From contig JALOBC010000005.1 of the NCBI GenBank assembly GCA_023228465.1, forward strand, positions 55,056 through 119,055: a stretch of 64,000 bases of DNA, read 5' to 3'. The DNA is from Dokdonella sp. GTDB taxonomy: Bacteria; Pseudomonadota; Gammaproteobacteria; Xanthomonadales; Rhodanobacteraceae. Below are positions 1-8,711 of this stretch, one piece after another. How positions within the stretch are numbered: the stretch's first letter is position 1; each line of letters opens with the position of its first letter. The notes below the pieces were generated by a model that searched no databases, was not told the origin of the DNA, and saw nothing but the letters and a program-made list of their open reading frames with translations. Made by a program: the position numbers and the translations under genes.

Positions 1-3000
1 CAGCAGTTGGGTCCGCGGCAGATCATCGTCACCACCTTCACGGATGCCGCCGCTGCCGAGCTGCGCGAGCGCATCCGCGCGCGCATCACCTGGGCGCTGT
101 CGCGGGCGGACGCCGCCGCGTCCGCGAGCGCGGGCGCACTGACCCCGCCGCCGGACGGCGACCTCGACCAGGCGTGGCTGGCGGCGCGCTGGACGGCGCC
201 CGCAAGCGGCCAGCGCGGCGCCGCGCTGGCCGACGCCACGCGCCTGCGCCTGGCCTTGGCCGAACTCGACCTGGCGCCGATCGGCACGCTGCACAGCCTG
301 TGCCGGCGCATCCTGACGGACTTTCCGTTCGACTGTGGCATGGGCTTCGCCGCCAGCGAACTGGTGGATGCCAGGGCGGTGCGGCAGGGCCTGGTCGACG
401 ACCTGTGGCGCCAGCTCGGCCAGGGCGAGGCGGACCTGTGCGCCGAGGACGAGGCGCTGTGGATCCTCGGCCGCGGGATGCTGGGGACCTATTTCGACAA
501 GCTGCTCGCGCCCGGTCTGGCGGTGCAGTCGCTGGCCGCGGACCTGGCCGATGGCGTGATGGACGGGCAGCAGGCCCGGCGCCTGCGCAAGTGGATCGAC
601 AACACCGTCTTCACGCGTGCGAATTCGAAGCTGCTGACCCGCCTGCAGGCGCTTGCCGAGCTCATCGAGGCTGGCGATCCGGCGGTGCCCGAGGTGCCAG
701 GGCTGGCCCGGGAGCTGGGTGAGGTGCTGGCCGATCCGCTGGACAAGCACCTCAAGGCCGCCTCGCTCGGGAACGCAGACAATGCAGCGATCCTCGCCTT
801 CGCTGCGGACGCGGCGCGCATCCTGTCACAGGCGGCATTCGGCCCCTTGAGTCGCGCGCTGGCCCGGCACCAGGGGGCGCTGCAGGCCCGCATGCGGGAG
901 CGCCTCGCCGTCGCCGGCCAGCTCACCTTCGATGAACTGATCGGCCGCGTGCACGCGGCCATTGCGCCGGCCGACGGCCGGCTTGCGGACCGCTTGTTCG
1001 CCGCCTGGCCAGTGGCGCTGGTGGACGAGTTCCAGGATACCGACGCACTCCAGTACGGCATCCTCGATCGCATCTATCGCGCAGGCGATGGCGCGCTGCG
1101 TGGCCACCTGGTGATGATCGGCGACCCCAAGCAGGCCATCTACCGCTTCCGCGGCGGCGACATCCATGCCTACCTTGCGGCGCGCGAGGATGCCACCGAG
1201 CGCCTGACCCTCGGCGTCAACCATCGCTCCGCGCGCGCCCTGGTGGACGCGCTCAACGGCCTGTACGCCAGGGCAGGCGACGCGCTTTCGACCGCCAGCG
1301 ACCAGATCCGCCATGTGCCGGTCGTCGCACGTGGCCGCGACGAGGCGCCCTACACGCTGGACGGCAAGCCCTGCGCCAATCCGCTGGCCATCCACTACTG
1401 GCCCGACCCGCCCGCGGCGGCCGATGCGCGTCGCGACGCCGCACTGGTCGCCTGTGCCAGCCACATCGTCGCGCTGCTCTGCGCCGGGCACGCCATCGGC
1501 GGCCAGCCCCTGGCGCCGGGCAACATCGCCGTGCTGGTGCCGGCCCACCGCGATATCGCCCGGCTGCGCGCCGAGCTGCAGGCGCGCAAGGTGCCTTGCG
1601 TGTCCTCGAGCAAGGCCGGCGTGTTCGATTCGCTGTGGGCGCGCGAACTGCAATTGATGCTGTACGCCGTGCTCAACCATCGCGACGAAGGCGCCGTGCG
1701 CGCCGCGCTCGCCACCACGCTGGGCGGGCTGGGTTATGCCGAACTGCGTGCGCTTGCCGCCGATCCGGCGGGCTGGCCGGCGCACGCACGGCTGTTCGCG
1801 GAGCTCGACGGGTTGTGGCGCGAGCGCGGCGTGCTGGCCCTGGTGCAGCGTCTGATCGAGCGCGCCAGCGCGCGCCTGTTCGCGCGCCCGGACAGCGAAC
1901 GGGCGCTGACCGACCTGCGCCATCTTGGCGAGTTGCTGCAGGCCGAAAGCGACGCCTTGCCGGGCCGCGAGCAACTGCTCGCCTGGCTCGATCAGCAGCG
2001 CGCAGGCAGTGGAGCGGGTGGCGAGGCTGCCGACCAGCAGCAGCTGCGCATCGAATCGGACGCGGCGCGCGTCACCCTGACGACGCTGCATGCCAGCAAG
2101 GGTCTGGAGTTCGACGTGGTGCTGCTGCCGCTGATGTGGGCAAACGCCGCCTCCGTCAATGACCATCTCGCCATCATCCACGCGAACGGCCAGCGCACGC
2201 TCGCCTTCGGCCCGCAGGCCAGGGCGATCCATGCGCAGGATGGCCAGGACGAGCGCTTCCGTCTGCTCTACGTCGCGCTGACCCGCGCCCGCCATGCCTG
2301 TCACGTATATGCCTTGCCGCCGGGGCGCGGCCAGAATGGCCGGTCCAGCAAGCCGCTGGGCGGCGCGGCGCGCGCCCCGCTGGATGTCATGCTGGAGAAG
2401 CTTGCGGCAGCCGGTGGCACCGCCGGGCTTGCCGGGATCGACTGGATCGAGGGGGCCTGGTCCTGGCCGCCAGGCGTCTGGCGGGTGCCGTCCGCGATGC
2501 GACCGGCCGAGCGCCGGGTCCGTGAAGAGCCCCCGGCAGCGCCCTTCATCGGGCACTACAGCTTCTCGGCGCTGGCCAGGGGCCCGCGCCTGGCCGCGGT
2601 CGAGGAGCGCGCGGCCAGCGACGAGGGCGACCCGCCCGACGCGCAAGGCAGCCTGGTCCACGCATTGACTGAGGAGGAAATGGACGCGGACGGCGCCGTC
2701 CATGCGGGGCTCGCCGCGCTGGCACCGCTGGCCGGCATCGAGTTCGGTCACGCCGTGCACGCCATGTTCGAACGGCGTGCGCTGGATCGACCCATGAGCG
2801 AGCAACTCGACTTGATTCGCGACTGCCTTGGGCAGGAAGGCGTGCACCTGGGCGAGCTCGACCCGGACACGGTCTGCCAGCGACTCGCCGGGCGCCTCGA
2901 GGCGACGCTCGCCACGCCCCTGCTCGAAAGTGATGATGCGCTGCGACTGGGCGCACTGCCCGGCCATGCCCAGATGGCCGAGATGGGCTTCAGCTTCGTG

Positions 3001-3462
3001 CTGGATGAGGTATCGATGGCTGCCTTGCGCCGCAGCTGCGACTTCGTGCCGGACGGTGCGGTGCAGACCCTGCGCGGCTTCATGAACGGCAAGATCGACC
3101 TCGTGTTCGAGCACGCCGGTCGCTTCCACGTGCTCGACTACAAGACCAACCGCCTCGGCGATGGTCGGCATCTGGGTGCGTATGCGCCAGCGCGGCTGGA
3201 GCAGGCGATGGATGCGCACCACTATCGATTCCAGGCGCTGATCTACAACCTCGCCGTGGATCGCTACCTGCGTCAGCGCCTGCCGGGCTATCGCCGCGAG
3301 CGGCACCTGGGCGAGACGCTTTATCTATTCGTGCGCGCCAGCGGCATCGAGCCCGTCCGGGCGCCGCGCGCCGGTATCTGGGCACACCGGTTCGACGATG
3401 CCCTGCTGGAGGCCGCCGATCGCATCTTCGCCGGCGGCACCGGCAGCCAGGAGGTCGCATGA
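1..3462 (+). CDS. recB: RecBCD exonuclease V beta subunit (5'-truncated by window)
   Basis: RecB is the 3'-5' helicase and nuclease subunit of RecBCD, which processes double-strand breaks. The frame is open from the first base, and 1153 residues are visible against about 1180 in E. coli, so only the N-terminal Walker A region lies outside the window. UvrD-type helicase motifs appear in order: TFTDAAAAELR near residue 12, VDEFQDTD near 341, GDPKQAIYRFRGGD near 373, TLHASKGLEFD near 695 and LYVALTRARH near 756. The C-terminal nuclease domain shows GKID near 1030 and LDYKTN near 1045, supplying the usual Asp, Asp and Lys metal-site residues. The stop codon overlaps the recD start (ATGA), so the two are translationally coupled. 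recC would be expected upstream, outside the window. Confidence 0.96.
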   Translation, partial: QQLGPRQIIVTTFTDAAAAELRERIRARITWALSRADAAASASAGALTPPPDGDLDQAWLAARWTAPASGQRGAALADATRLRLALAELDLAPIGTLHSLCRRILTDFPFDCGMGFAASELVDARAVRQGLVDDLWRQLGQGEADLCAEDEALWILGRGMLGTYFDKLLAPGLAVQSLAADLADGVMDGQQARRLRKWIDNTVFTRANSKLLTRLQALAELIEAGDPAVPEVPGLARELGEVLADPLDKHLKAASLGNADNAAILAFAADAARILSQAAFGPLSRALARHQGALQARMRERLAVAGQLTFDELIGRVHAAIAPADGRLADRLFAAWPVALVDEFQDTDALQYGILDRIYRAGDGALRGHLVMIGDPKQAIYRFRGGDIHAYLAAREDATERLTLGVNHRSARALVDALNGLYARAGDALSTASDQIRHVPVVARGRDEAPYTLDGKPCANPLAIHYWPDPPAAADARRDAALVACASHIVALLCAGHAIGGQPLAPGNIAVLVPAHRDIARLRAELQARKVPCVSSSKAGVFDSLWARELQLMLYAVLNHRDEGAVRAALATTLGGLGYAELRALAADPAGWPAHARLFAELDGLWRERGVLALVQRLIERASARLFARPDSERALTDLRHLGELLQAESDALPGREQLLAWLDQQRAGSGAGGEAADQQQLRIESDAARVTLTTLHASKGLEFDVVLLPLMWANAASVNDHLAIIHANGQRTLAFGPQARAIHAQDGQDERFRLLYVALTRARHACHVYALPPGRGQNGRSSKPLGGAARAPLDVMLEKLAAAGGTAGLAGIDWIEGAWSWPPGVWRVPSAMRPAERRVREEPPAAPFIGHYSFSALARGPRLAAVEERAASDEGDPPDAQGSLVHALTEEEMDADGAVHAGLAALAPLAGIEFGHAVHAMFERRALDRPMSEQLDLIRDCLGQEGVHLGELDPDTVCQRLAGRLEATLATPLLESDDALRLGALPGHAQMAEMGFSFVLDEVSMAALRRSCDFVPDGAVQTLRGFMNGKIDLVFEHAGRFHVLDYKTNRLGDGRHLGAYAPARLEQAMDAHHYRFQALIYNLAVDRYLRQRLPGYRRERHLGETLYLFVRASGIEPVRAPRAGIWAHRFDDALLEAADRIFAGGTGSQEVA

Positions 3463-5261
3463 ACCCGTCAGCCTTCCAGCGCAGCGAAGGTGAACTCGCC
3501 GTCGAGGCCTGGCGTCCCCTTGACCGGCTGGTCTACCGCTGGGTCATGCGCCATGGCGGCACCCCGCTGCTGGCGGCAACGGCGGCCTGGGCGAGCCTGG
3601 CCGAGGGTCATGGCGACGCCGCCCTGCCGCTCGCGCAAGGCCGCCACGGCATGGCGCCGCTGGGCGCCGCCGACATCGCACGCCTGCGCAGCCAGGCCCT
3701 GGTCGCCAGTGCTCCGGAGCACGGCGTGCGCCCCTTCGCGCTGGATGGCGCGGGGCGTTTCTATCTGTGGCGCAATCATGCCGACGAACGCGCCGCCGCC
3801 AGCGCGATCCTGCAGCGGCGCGGCGCTTCGGCCGCCACGCCGGCAGGCGATGCGGCGGACGCGGAGCGGCTGCTCGATGAGCTGTTCCATGGCCAGCGGG
3901 GCAGCGCGGTGCAACCGCAGCGGGCGGCGGTGCGCCAGGTTCACGGCAAGCGCCTGTTCGTGCTCACCGGCGGCCCGGGCACCGGCAAGACGACGACCGT
4001 GCTGCGCATGCTGCTGATGCTGCAGCGCCAGGCCGGCGGGCCGCTGGCCATCCGCATCGCCGCACCGACCGGCAAGGCCGCGCAGCGCCTGGTGCAATCG
4101 TTGCGCCAGGGCAAGGCGAACCTCACCGGTCACGCGACGCGCCCGCTGCCGCCCGACTGGCGGCCATTGCTGGATGCCGTTCCCGATCGCGACGCCCTCA
4201 CCGTGCATCGCCTGCTCGGCTACGACCCGCGGCGCAATGCCTTCCGTCGCTCGGCGCGGGATCCGGTCGCCGCCGACGTCGTGGTGGTGGACGAGGCTTC
4301 GATGGTGGACCTGGCCATGCTGCGCTGCCTGCTGGGTGCGCTGCGTGCGGAGGCCAGCCTCGTTCTCGTCGGCGATGCCGACCAGCTCACCTCGGTGGCC
4401 ACCGGCTCGGTGCTGCTCGATCTGGTCAGTGCGCTGGAGGCCGCGCCGCGGGACGACCTGGTGCGCCTCGCACACAGCTTCCGCGCCGAGCGCGAACTGG
4501 TGGCGATCAACGAAGCGATCCGCGCCGGCGACGGGCCGGCGCTGGAGGCGGCCATGGCGGGCGCGGGCAAGCAGGCGACGCGCCACGCCGTCGGCGAGGA
4601 ACGCGCGCTCGGCGTGCGTGTGCGTCGATGGGCGCAGGATCTGGCCGGCAATGCCGGCCTGCGACCCTTGCCGGTCGCCGGGGACGCGCCGCAGGAACCG
4701 CGCGCGCGCGCCGCACTTGCCGCACTCGCCGGGCGTCAGTTGCTGTGCGCCCTGCGTGAAGGGCCGTTTGGCGCGCTGGCCATCAATGCCGCACTCGAAG
4801 CCGCGCTGCGCCGCGCCTGGGGCATCGCCCCGGGCACCGAGTGGTACCCGGGCCGCGCGGTCATCATCACCCGCAACGACTATGCCGCCGGACTCTTCAA
4901 TGGCGATATCGGCATCTGCCTGGCCGATGCCGACGGATCAATGCGCGTGTGGTTCGAAGCCAGCGGTGAGGATGCGGGCGCGGTGCGCAGCTTTACCCCG
5001 CATCTGCTGCCCGCGCACGAGGGCGCCTTTGCCCTCACCATCCACAAGAGCCAGGGTTCCGAGTACGACCACGCCGCCATCCTGCTGCCGCCCGATGCCG
5101 GCAACCGCATCCTTTCGCGCCAGCTCATCTACACCGGCGCCTCGCGCGCCCGGCGGTCACTGGAGATCTGGGCCAGCGACGCAGCGCTCGCCGCCGCTCT
5201 GGCGACCGAGGTCAACCGCAGCGGCGGCTTGCAGCCACGCCTGAAGGCGGGTGGTCACTGA
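3459..5261 (+). CDS. recD: RecBCD exonuclease V alpha subunit
   Basis: RecD is the 5'-3' superfamily 1B helicase of RecBCD and helps control Chi-dependent processing. The 600-residue product is close to E. coli RecD (608). Visible motifs are Walker A GGPGTGKTTT near residue 171, the Walker B box VVDEASMVD near 277, GDADQLTSVA just after it, and the C-terminal FALTIHKSQGSEYDH near 525-540 followed by YTGASRARRSLEIW. The start overlaps the recB stop by 4 nt. A diverged copy of the last ~93 coding bases is found again at 6835-6927 (see findings), so this 3' end may have been exchanged by recombination. Confidence 0.97.
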   Translation: MNPSAFQRSEGELAVEAWRPLDRLVYRWVMRHGGTPLLAATAAWASLAEGHGDAALPLAQGRHGMAPLGAADIARLRSQALVASAPEHGVRPFALDGAGRFYLWRNHADERAAASAILQRRGASAATPAGDAADAERLLDELFHGQRGSAVQPQRAAVRQVHGKRLFVLTGGPGTGKTTTVLRMLLMLQRQAGGPLAIRIAAPTGKAAQRLVQSLRQGKANLTGHATRPLPPDWRPLLDAVPDRDALTVHRLLGYDPRRNAFRRSARDPVAADVVVVDEASMVDLAMLRCLLGALRAEASLVLVGDADQLTSVATGSVLLDLVSALEAAPRDDLVRLAHSFRAERELVAINEAIRAGDGPALEAAMAGAGKQATRHAVGEERALGVRVRRWAQDLAGNAGLRPLPVAGDAPQEPRARAALAALAGRQLLCALREGPFGALAINAALEAALRRAWGIAPGTEWYPGRAVIITRNDYAAGLFNGDIGICLADADGSMRVWFEASGEDAGAVRSFTPHLLPAHEGAFALTIHKSQGSEYDHAAILLPPDAGNRILSRQLIYTGASRARRSLEIWASDAALAAALATEVNRSGGLQPRLKAGGH

Positions 5262-5452
5262 CGGGTTCGGCCGCGCCAGCGCATCGGCGCGGCGGTCCAT
5301 CTGCAAGGTGGCGACGCCGGACCGTCCGCTGTGGCGCGTAACGTGAGCGCCCGCGCGCGTGCGGGCGGTTCGTTCGCCTGGATCAACTTGTCATCGTCCC
5401 TTAAGTCGCACTGGGTGAGACTCAAGACCCGGCACTTGAAGTGGAGCCGACG

Positions 5453-5803
5453 ATGAATACCGATCACGAAAAGTCCGCCTCCGGGGCGGTGGATGAAGCG
5501 AGGGAGCGCCTGCGCGCGTTCGCGGGCAAGGCCGAGCAGGCCCGCGAAGAGGCCGCGGACGCCCCGCGCAAGTGGGGTCGCAAGGCACGCGACAACGCCG
5601 GCCTCGCCAGGCGCAAGCTGTCGCATGCCGCCGATCGGGCGCGCGACCACCTTGCCAAGACCGGTGCGACGGCGCGGCGCCGGCTGCGCGCGGGCAGCGC
5701 CCAGTTGCACCACGACGTACGCCAGCATCCACTGGCAGCAATCCTCGCCGCCGCGGGCCTGGGACTGGCCCTTGGCGTGCTGCTCACTCAGCGTCGCAGC
5801 TGA
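5453..5803 (+). CDS. DUF883/YqjD-ElaB-like membrane-anchored protein
   Basis: A 116-residue protein with a long, highly charged, Ala/Arg-rich helical region (residues 1-90), then the C-terminal segment HPLAAILAAAGLGLALGVLL and a short basic tail. This is the layout of the YqjD/ElaB/DUF883 family: C-tail-anchored inner-membrane proteins that, in E. coli, bind stationary-phase ribosomes. The ATG at 5453 was chosen because GGAG lies 8 nt upstream; an in-frame GTG at 5441 lacks such a site. The stop is only 8 nt before the YihY start, so the two form one transcription unit. The family assignment rests on architecture, and the role is inferred. Confidence 0.75.
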   Translation: MNTDHEKSASGAVDEARERLRAFAGKAEQAREEAADAPRKWGRKARDNAGLARRKLSHAADRARDHLAKTGATARRRLRAGSAQLHHDVRQHPLAAILAAAGLGLALGVLLTQRRS

Positions 5804-5811
5804 GCCAGATC

Positions 5812-6708
5812 GTGGCGGCGAGCGCGTGGGGTAGGCAGCAGGTCGTGCGCCTGCGGGAGAGCTTCCCGGTGCGCGTCGCGCTGCGCCTCGGCAAGGAGTT
5901 CGCCGAAGACGAGATCATGACGCTGGCGGCCTCGCTGGCGTTCTATACCCTGCTCTCCTTCGCACCACTCCTGGTGCTGCTGGTGTGGGCGTCTTCCAGC
6001 ATTGCGCCCGGAACGCAGGAGCTGATGCTCGGCGAGATCGCGCGCCTGGCCGGCAACGAGGCACGCGACGCCGCGCAGACCGTGGTCGAGAGCGCGAAAA
6101 GCCGGCCGGAGCTCGGCAGCATTGCCGGGCTGGTCGCGATCGGCACCGCGCTGGTCGGCGCAACGACCGTGTTTGCGCAGCTCCAGGCGGCGCTCAACCG
6201 GATCTGGGGCGTCAAGGCGCGACCGACCAATGCCCTGTGGGGCTGGCTCAGGCGACGGGTGCTCTCGATGGGCGTGATCCCCGCCGTGGTGTTCGTGCTG
6301 CTGGTGTCCCTGTTGGTGAGCTCGGCACTGGGCCTGGTCCTCGCAAGCAGTGGCCTGGTGTGGGACGCGCTCAACCAGGCGATCACGGCCTGCGTCTTCA
6401 TCGGCCTTTTTACCCTGCTGTTCCGCTACCTGCCGGACGTGCACATGCCCTGGCGCCATGCCGTGTTCGGCGGCTTCATCACCGGACTCCTGTTCGCCGC
6501 CGGCAAGGCGCTGATCGGCATCTACCTCGCGCACGGGAATGTCGGCGGCGCCTACGGCGCGGCGGGCTCGCTGGCGGTGCTGCTGGTGTGGGTGTACTAC
6601 TCGGGCATCGTGTTCTTCCTTGGCGCCGAACTTGTGCAGGCGTGGCTGTGCGAGCGTGGCGAACGGCTGGTGCCGGCGCCGCACGCCGAACACTGCGAGA
6701 GGGGGTGA
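5812..6708 (+). CDS. YihY/BrkB family inner-membrane protein
   Basis: A polytopic membrane protein of about 298 residues, the usual size for YihY/virulence factor BrkB (once misnamed RNase BN). About six hydrophobic stretches are visible: LAFYTLLSFAPLLVLLVW near residues 42-60, LGSIAGLVAIGTALVGA near 101, VIPAVVFVLLVSLLV near 150, FIGLFTLLFRYLPDV near 190, and two more before residue 275. The early segment with AFYTLLSFAPLL and the ALNRIWGVKARP loop are family hallmarks. Transport substrate unknown. The start is uncertain: GTG at 5812 follows the previous stop by 8 nt, and GTG at 5845 is also in frame. The DUF883-yihY pair lies between two copies of the recD 3' end. Confidence 0.9.
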   Translation: MAASAWGRQQVVRLRESFPVRVALRLGKEFAEDEIMTLAASLAFYTLLSFAPLLVLLVWASSSIAPGTQELMLGEIARLAGNEARDAAQTVVESAKSRPELGSIAGLVAIGTALVGATTVFAQLQAALNRIWGVKARPTNALWGWLRRRVLSMGVIPAVVFVLLVSLLVSSALGLVLASSGLVWDALNQAITACVFIGLFTLLFRYLPDVHMPWRHAVFGGFITGLLFAAGKALIGIYLAHGNVGGAYGAAGSLAVLLVWVYYSGIVFFLGAELVQAWLCERGERLVPAPHAEHCERG

Positions 6709-6825
6709 TGGCGAGGGTGTTGCGACGGTGGTGACCGGGGCCTCTGCTGGCCGTGCTCATCATCGGGCCGACAGTGGCGCGCCCGCCGCCGGCCAACGGG
6801 GTCGCTGGCCACGTCAACCGGCACC

Positions 6826-6939
6826 TTGACAGCGCGGCGGTCACTGGAGATCCGGGCCAGCGACGCAGCGCCCGCCACCGTTCTCGCCACCGAGGTCAAC
6901 CGCAGGGGCGGCTTGCAGATGCGCCTGTACGGCGAGTAG
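6826..6939 (+). pseudogene. Displaced recD 3'-end fragment
   Basis: Bases 6835-6927 match recD bases 5151-5243 at 83 of 93 positions (my manual alignment, no gaps), in the same codon frame. They read RRSLEIRASDAAPATVLATE against RRSLEIWASDAALAAALATE in recD. The fragment keeps its own reading frame and ends at TAG 6937-6939. Upstream of about 6826 the similarity stops, so only the last ~35 codons of a recD gene survive. The best explanation is a remnant of an older resident recD end left behind when DNA carrying the present recD end, the DUF883-like gene and yihY recombined in. Confidence 0.75.
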
Positions 6940-6958
6940 CGCGCGCAGCCGTGCGTCG

Positions 6959-7290
6959 TCAGGGAGGTCCATCGAAGCCATCGGCGAAGATCACCGGGTC
7001 GTCGATGGCGAGGCTGCCGGACAGGCCGGCAGGCAAGGGCGCCGTGGCAATGCGCGTGGCGGGATCGCCGAGCAGGCCGGTGGCCGAATGGTCCACCAGC
7101 ACCAGGGCGCCACCCGCGCCGCCCCAGCGCGTGCCGAGCAGGTGGCCGGCACCGTCGGGAATGAGGCCGAGGCAATTCTCGCCGGCAGCCGAATCATCCC
7201 GGCTGGAGAGCACGACGGCCGGATCCTCGGCATCGACTTGGTGCGCCTTGCCCTGCGCGCAGTAGGCCGCCCGCCCCAGCCAACGCTTTG
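6959..7290 (-). pseudogene. C-terminal remnant of a secreted protein with IFADGFDG tail
   Basis: On the minus strand a frame ending at 6959 encodes about 110 residues that look like a genuine beta-rich C-terminus (repeated Gly/Ala/Asp turns, LVLVDHSATGLLGDPATRIA) and ends with DPVIFADGFDGPP. Short tails of the IFANGFE/IFADGFE type recur at the C-termini of secreted proteins in Lysobacterales, from memory of that group. Reading back towards the N-terminus, the frame runs antisense into the regulator starting at 7308, so the 5' part of the gene is missing. Its 3' end faces the recD fragment's 3' end 20 bp away. No start codon with a ribosome site was found. Confidence 0.4.
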
Positions 7291-7307
7291 GCAAGTTCTG
7301 AAAGCGT

Positions 7308-8672
7308 GTGAAAGCCGACGTCGCCAACCTTGGACATCCGGTTGCCTGGCGCTTCGACGGGTTCCGGGTCCAACGGTTGGCGCGTCGCGTACTGGATCGG
7401 GAAGGGCGCGAGCTTGCCTTGCGACCCCGCGCATTCGACGCACTGGTGCTGCTCCTCGAACACCAGGGCGAAGTGCTCGACAAGGACCAGATGCTGGCCG
7501 CGCTGTGGCCGGGCCGGGTGGTGGAGGAGAACAACCTCAACCAGGCCATCTGCGCCCTGCGCCATGCGCTGGGCAGCGACGGCCATGAGCATCGGCATAT
7601 CCTCACCGTGGCCGGGCGCGGCTACTGCTTCGTGGCCGCCGCCGAACGCGAGCTCGACATGGCGCCTTCGGCCACCACGCCAACCGGCACATCGAGCCTT
7701 GCGGCCCATCGCCTGTACCTTGCCGGGCGTCATCACATGGACAACGCGCGCACGGACGAATTCGACCTCGCCATCTCGCACTTTCGCCAGGCGATCGAGC
7801 TCGACCCGGTGTTTGCGCTGGCCTGGGCGGCGCTGGGCGAAGCCTACCGGCGCCTGCCGCTGGCGGCGGATGCGCCGCCACTGCAGGCCTTTCCGCTGGC
7901 GCGCGCGGCAGCGCACCGGGCGCTGACGATCGAACCCGACCTGGCGCTGGCCCACGCCACGCTGGGCTGGATCGCGTTCTGGCACGCGTGGGAGTGGGAC
8001 GCCGCCGAGGGGCATTTTCGCCACGCCATCGCACTCGCACCCGAGATGGCCGAAGCGCACCTGGGCCTGGCCCACCTGCTGACCAACCTCGGCCGCTTCG
8101 AGGCTGCCCTGCCGGCGGCGGCGGTCGCAGCGCGGCTGGATCCCTTTTCACCCATCATCACGACCATCACCGCCAGCTTTCTCGGCGCCGCCGGCCAGAT
8201 CGAGGTCGCGCGCGCGACGCTGGATGAAGTGATCCACACCCTGCCGACGTTTTGGGTGGCACTGCTGCACCGCGCGGAACTTTCGCTCGCCGACGGCGCG
8301 CACCAACGCGCCCTGGACGACCTGGAACTGGCACGCGAGCGCTCGCGGGGCAGCATCCAGGTGCTGGGGCCGCTGGGCTATACGCTGGCCCGGCTGGGTC
8401 GCGTGGACGAAGCGCGTGCGCTGCTGGCCGTGCTCCAAGCCGGTACGGACCGGCAGTTCGTGCCGCCCAGTGCGCTGGCCATGATCCTCGCCGGCCTGGG
8501 CGAAGCGGAGGCCGCGCTCGACGCGCTCGAGCGCGCACGTGAGGTGCGCGATGTGCGCCTGACCTTCTTGCGCCGCGATACGGCCTGGCGCGACCTGCGT
8601 GGCCGGCCGCGCTTCCATGCCCTGGCAAGATCCCTGGCGCTGGCCGACCCGCGCCCCGCGGATTGCGCGTGA
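7308..8672 (+). CDS. Winged-helix (OmpR/CadC-type) transcriptional regulator with TPR repeats
   Basis: A 454-residue protein. Residues ~15-105 form an OmpR/PhoB-type DNA-binding winged helix (LRPRAFDALVLLLEHQGEVL, NNLNQAICALRHALG, VAGRGYCF). No hydrophobic transmembrane helix follows, unlike CadC. The remainder (~130-440) consists of helical TPR-like repeats with signatures such as AISHFRQAIELDP, ALAWAALGEAYR and MAEAHLGLAHLLTNLGRFEAAL. This wHTH-TPR architecture is common in Lysobacterales. Its ligand or partner is unknown and the TPR part probably binds another protein. The GTG start at 7308 is the upstream limit of similarity to the fold. The gene stands alone between the recombination scar and the convergent sulfatase gene. 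Confidence 0.85.
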   Translation: MKADVANLGHPVAWRFDGFRVQRLARRVLDREGRELALRPRAFDALVLLLEHQGEVLDKDQMLAALWPGRVVEENNLNQAICALRHALGSDGHEHRHILTVAGRGYCFVAAAERELDMAPSATTPTGTSSLAAHRLYLAGRHHMDNARTDEFDLAISHFRQAIELDPVFALAWAALGEAYRRLPLAADAPPLQAFPLARAAAHRALTIEPDLALAHATLGWIAFWHAWEWDAAEGHFRHAIALAPEMAEAHLGLAHLLTNLGRFEAALPAAAVAARLDPFSPIITTITASFLGAAGQIEVARATLDEVIHTLPTFWVALLHRAELSLADGAHQRALDDLELARERSRGSIQVLGPLGYTLARLGRVDEARALLAVLQAGTDRQFVPPSALAMILAGLGEAEAALDALERAREVRDVRLTFLRRDTAWRDLRGRPRFHALARSLALADPRPADCA

Positions 8673-8711
8673 GCTCGCCCCTGCGGCCGGCACCGCAGAG
8701 GGCGATGCGAC

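Noticed and set aside
826-3306. 826-residue open frame antisense to recB
   Set aside because: Shadow of a GC-rich gene; it has no motifs, no ribosome site, and recB motifs are unambiguous on the other strand.
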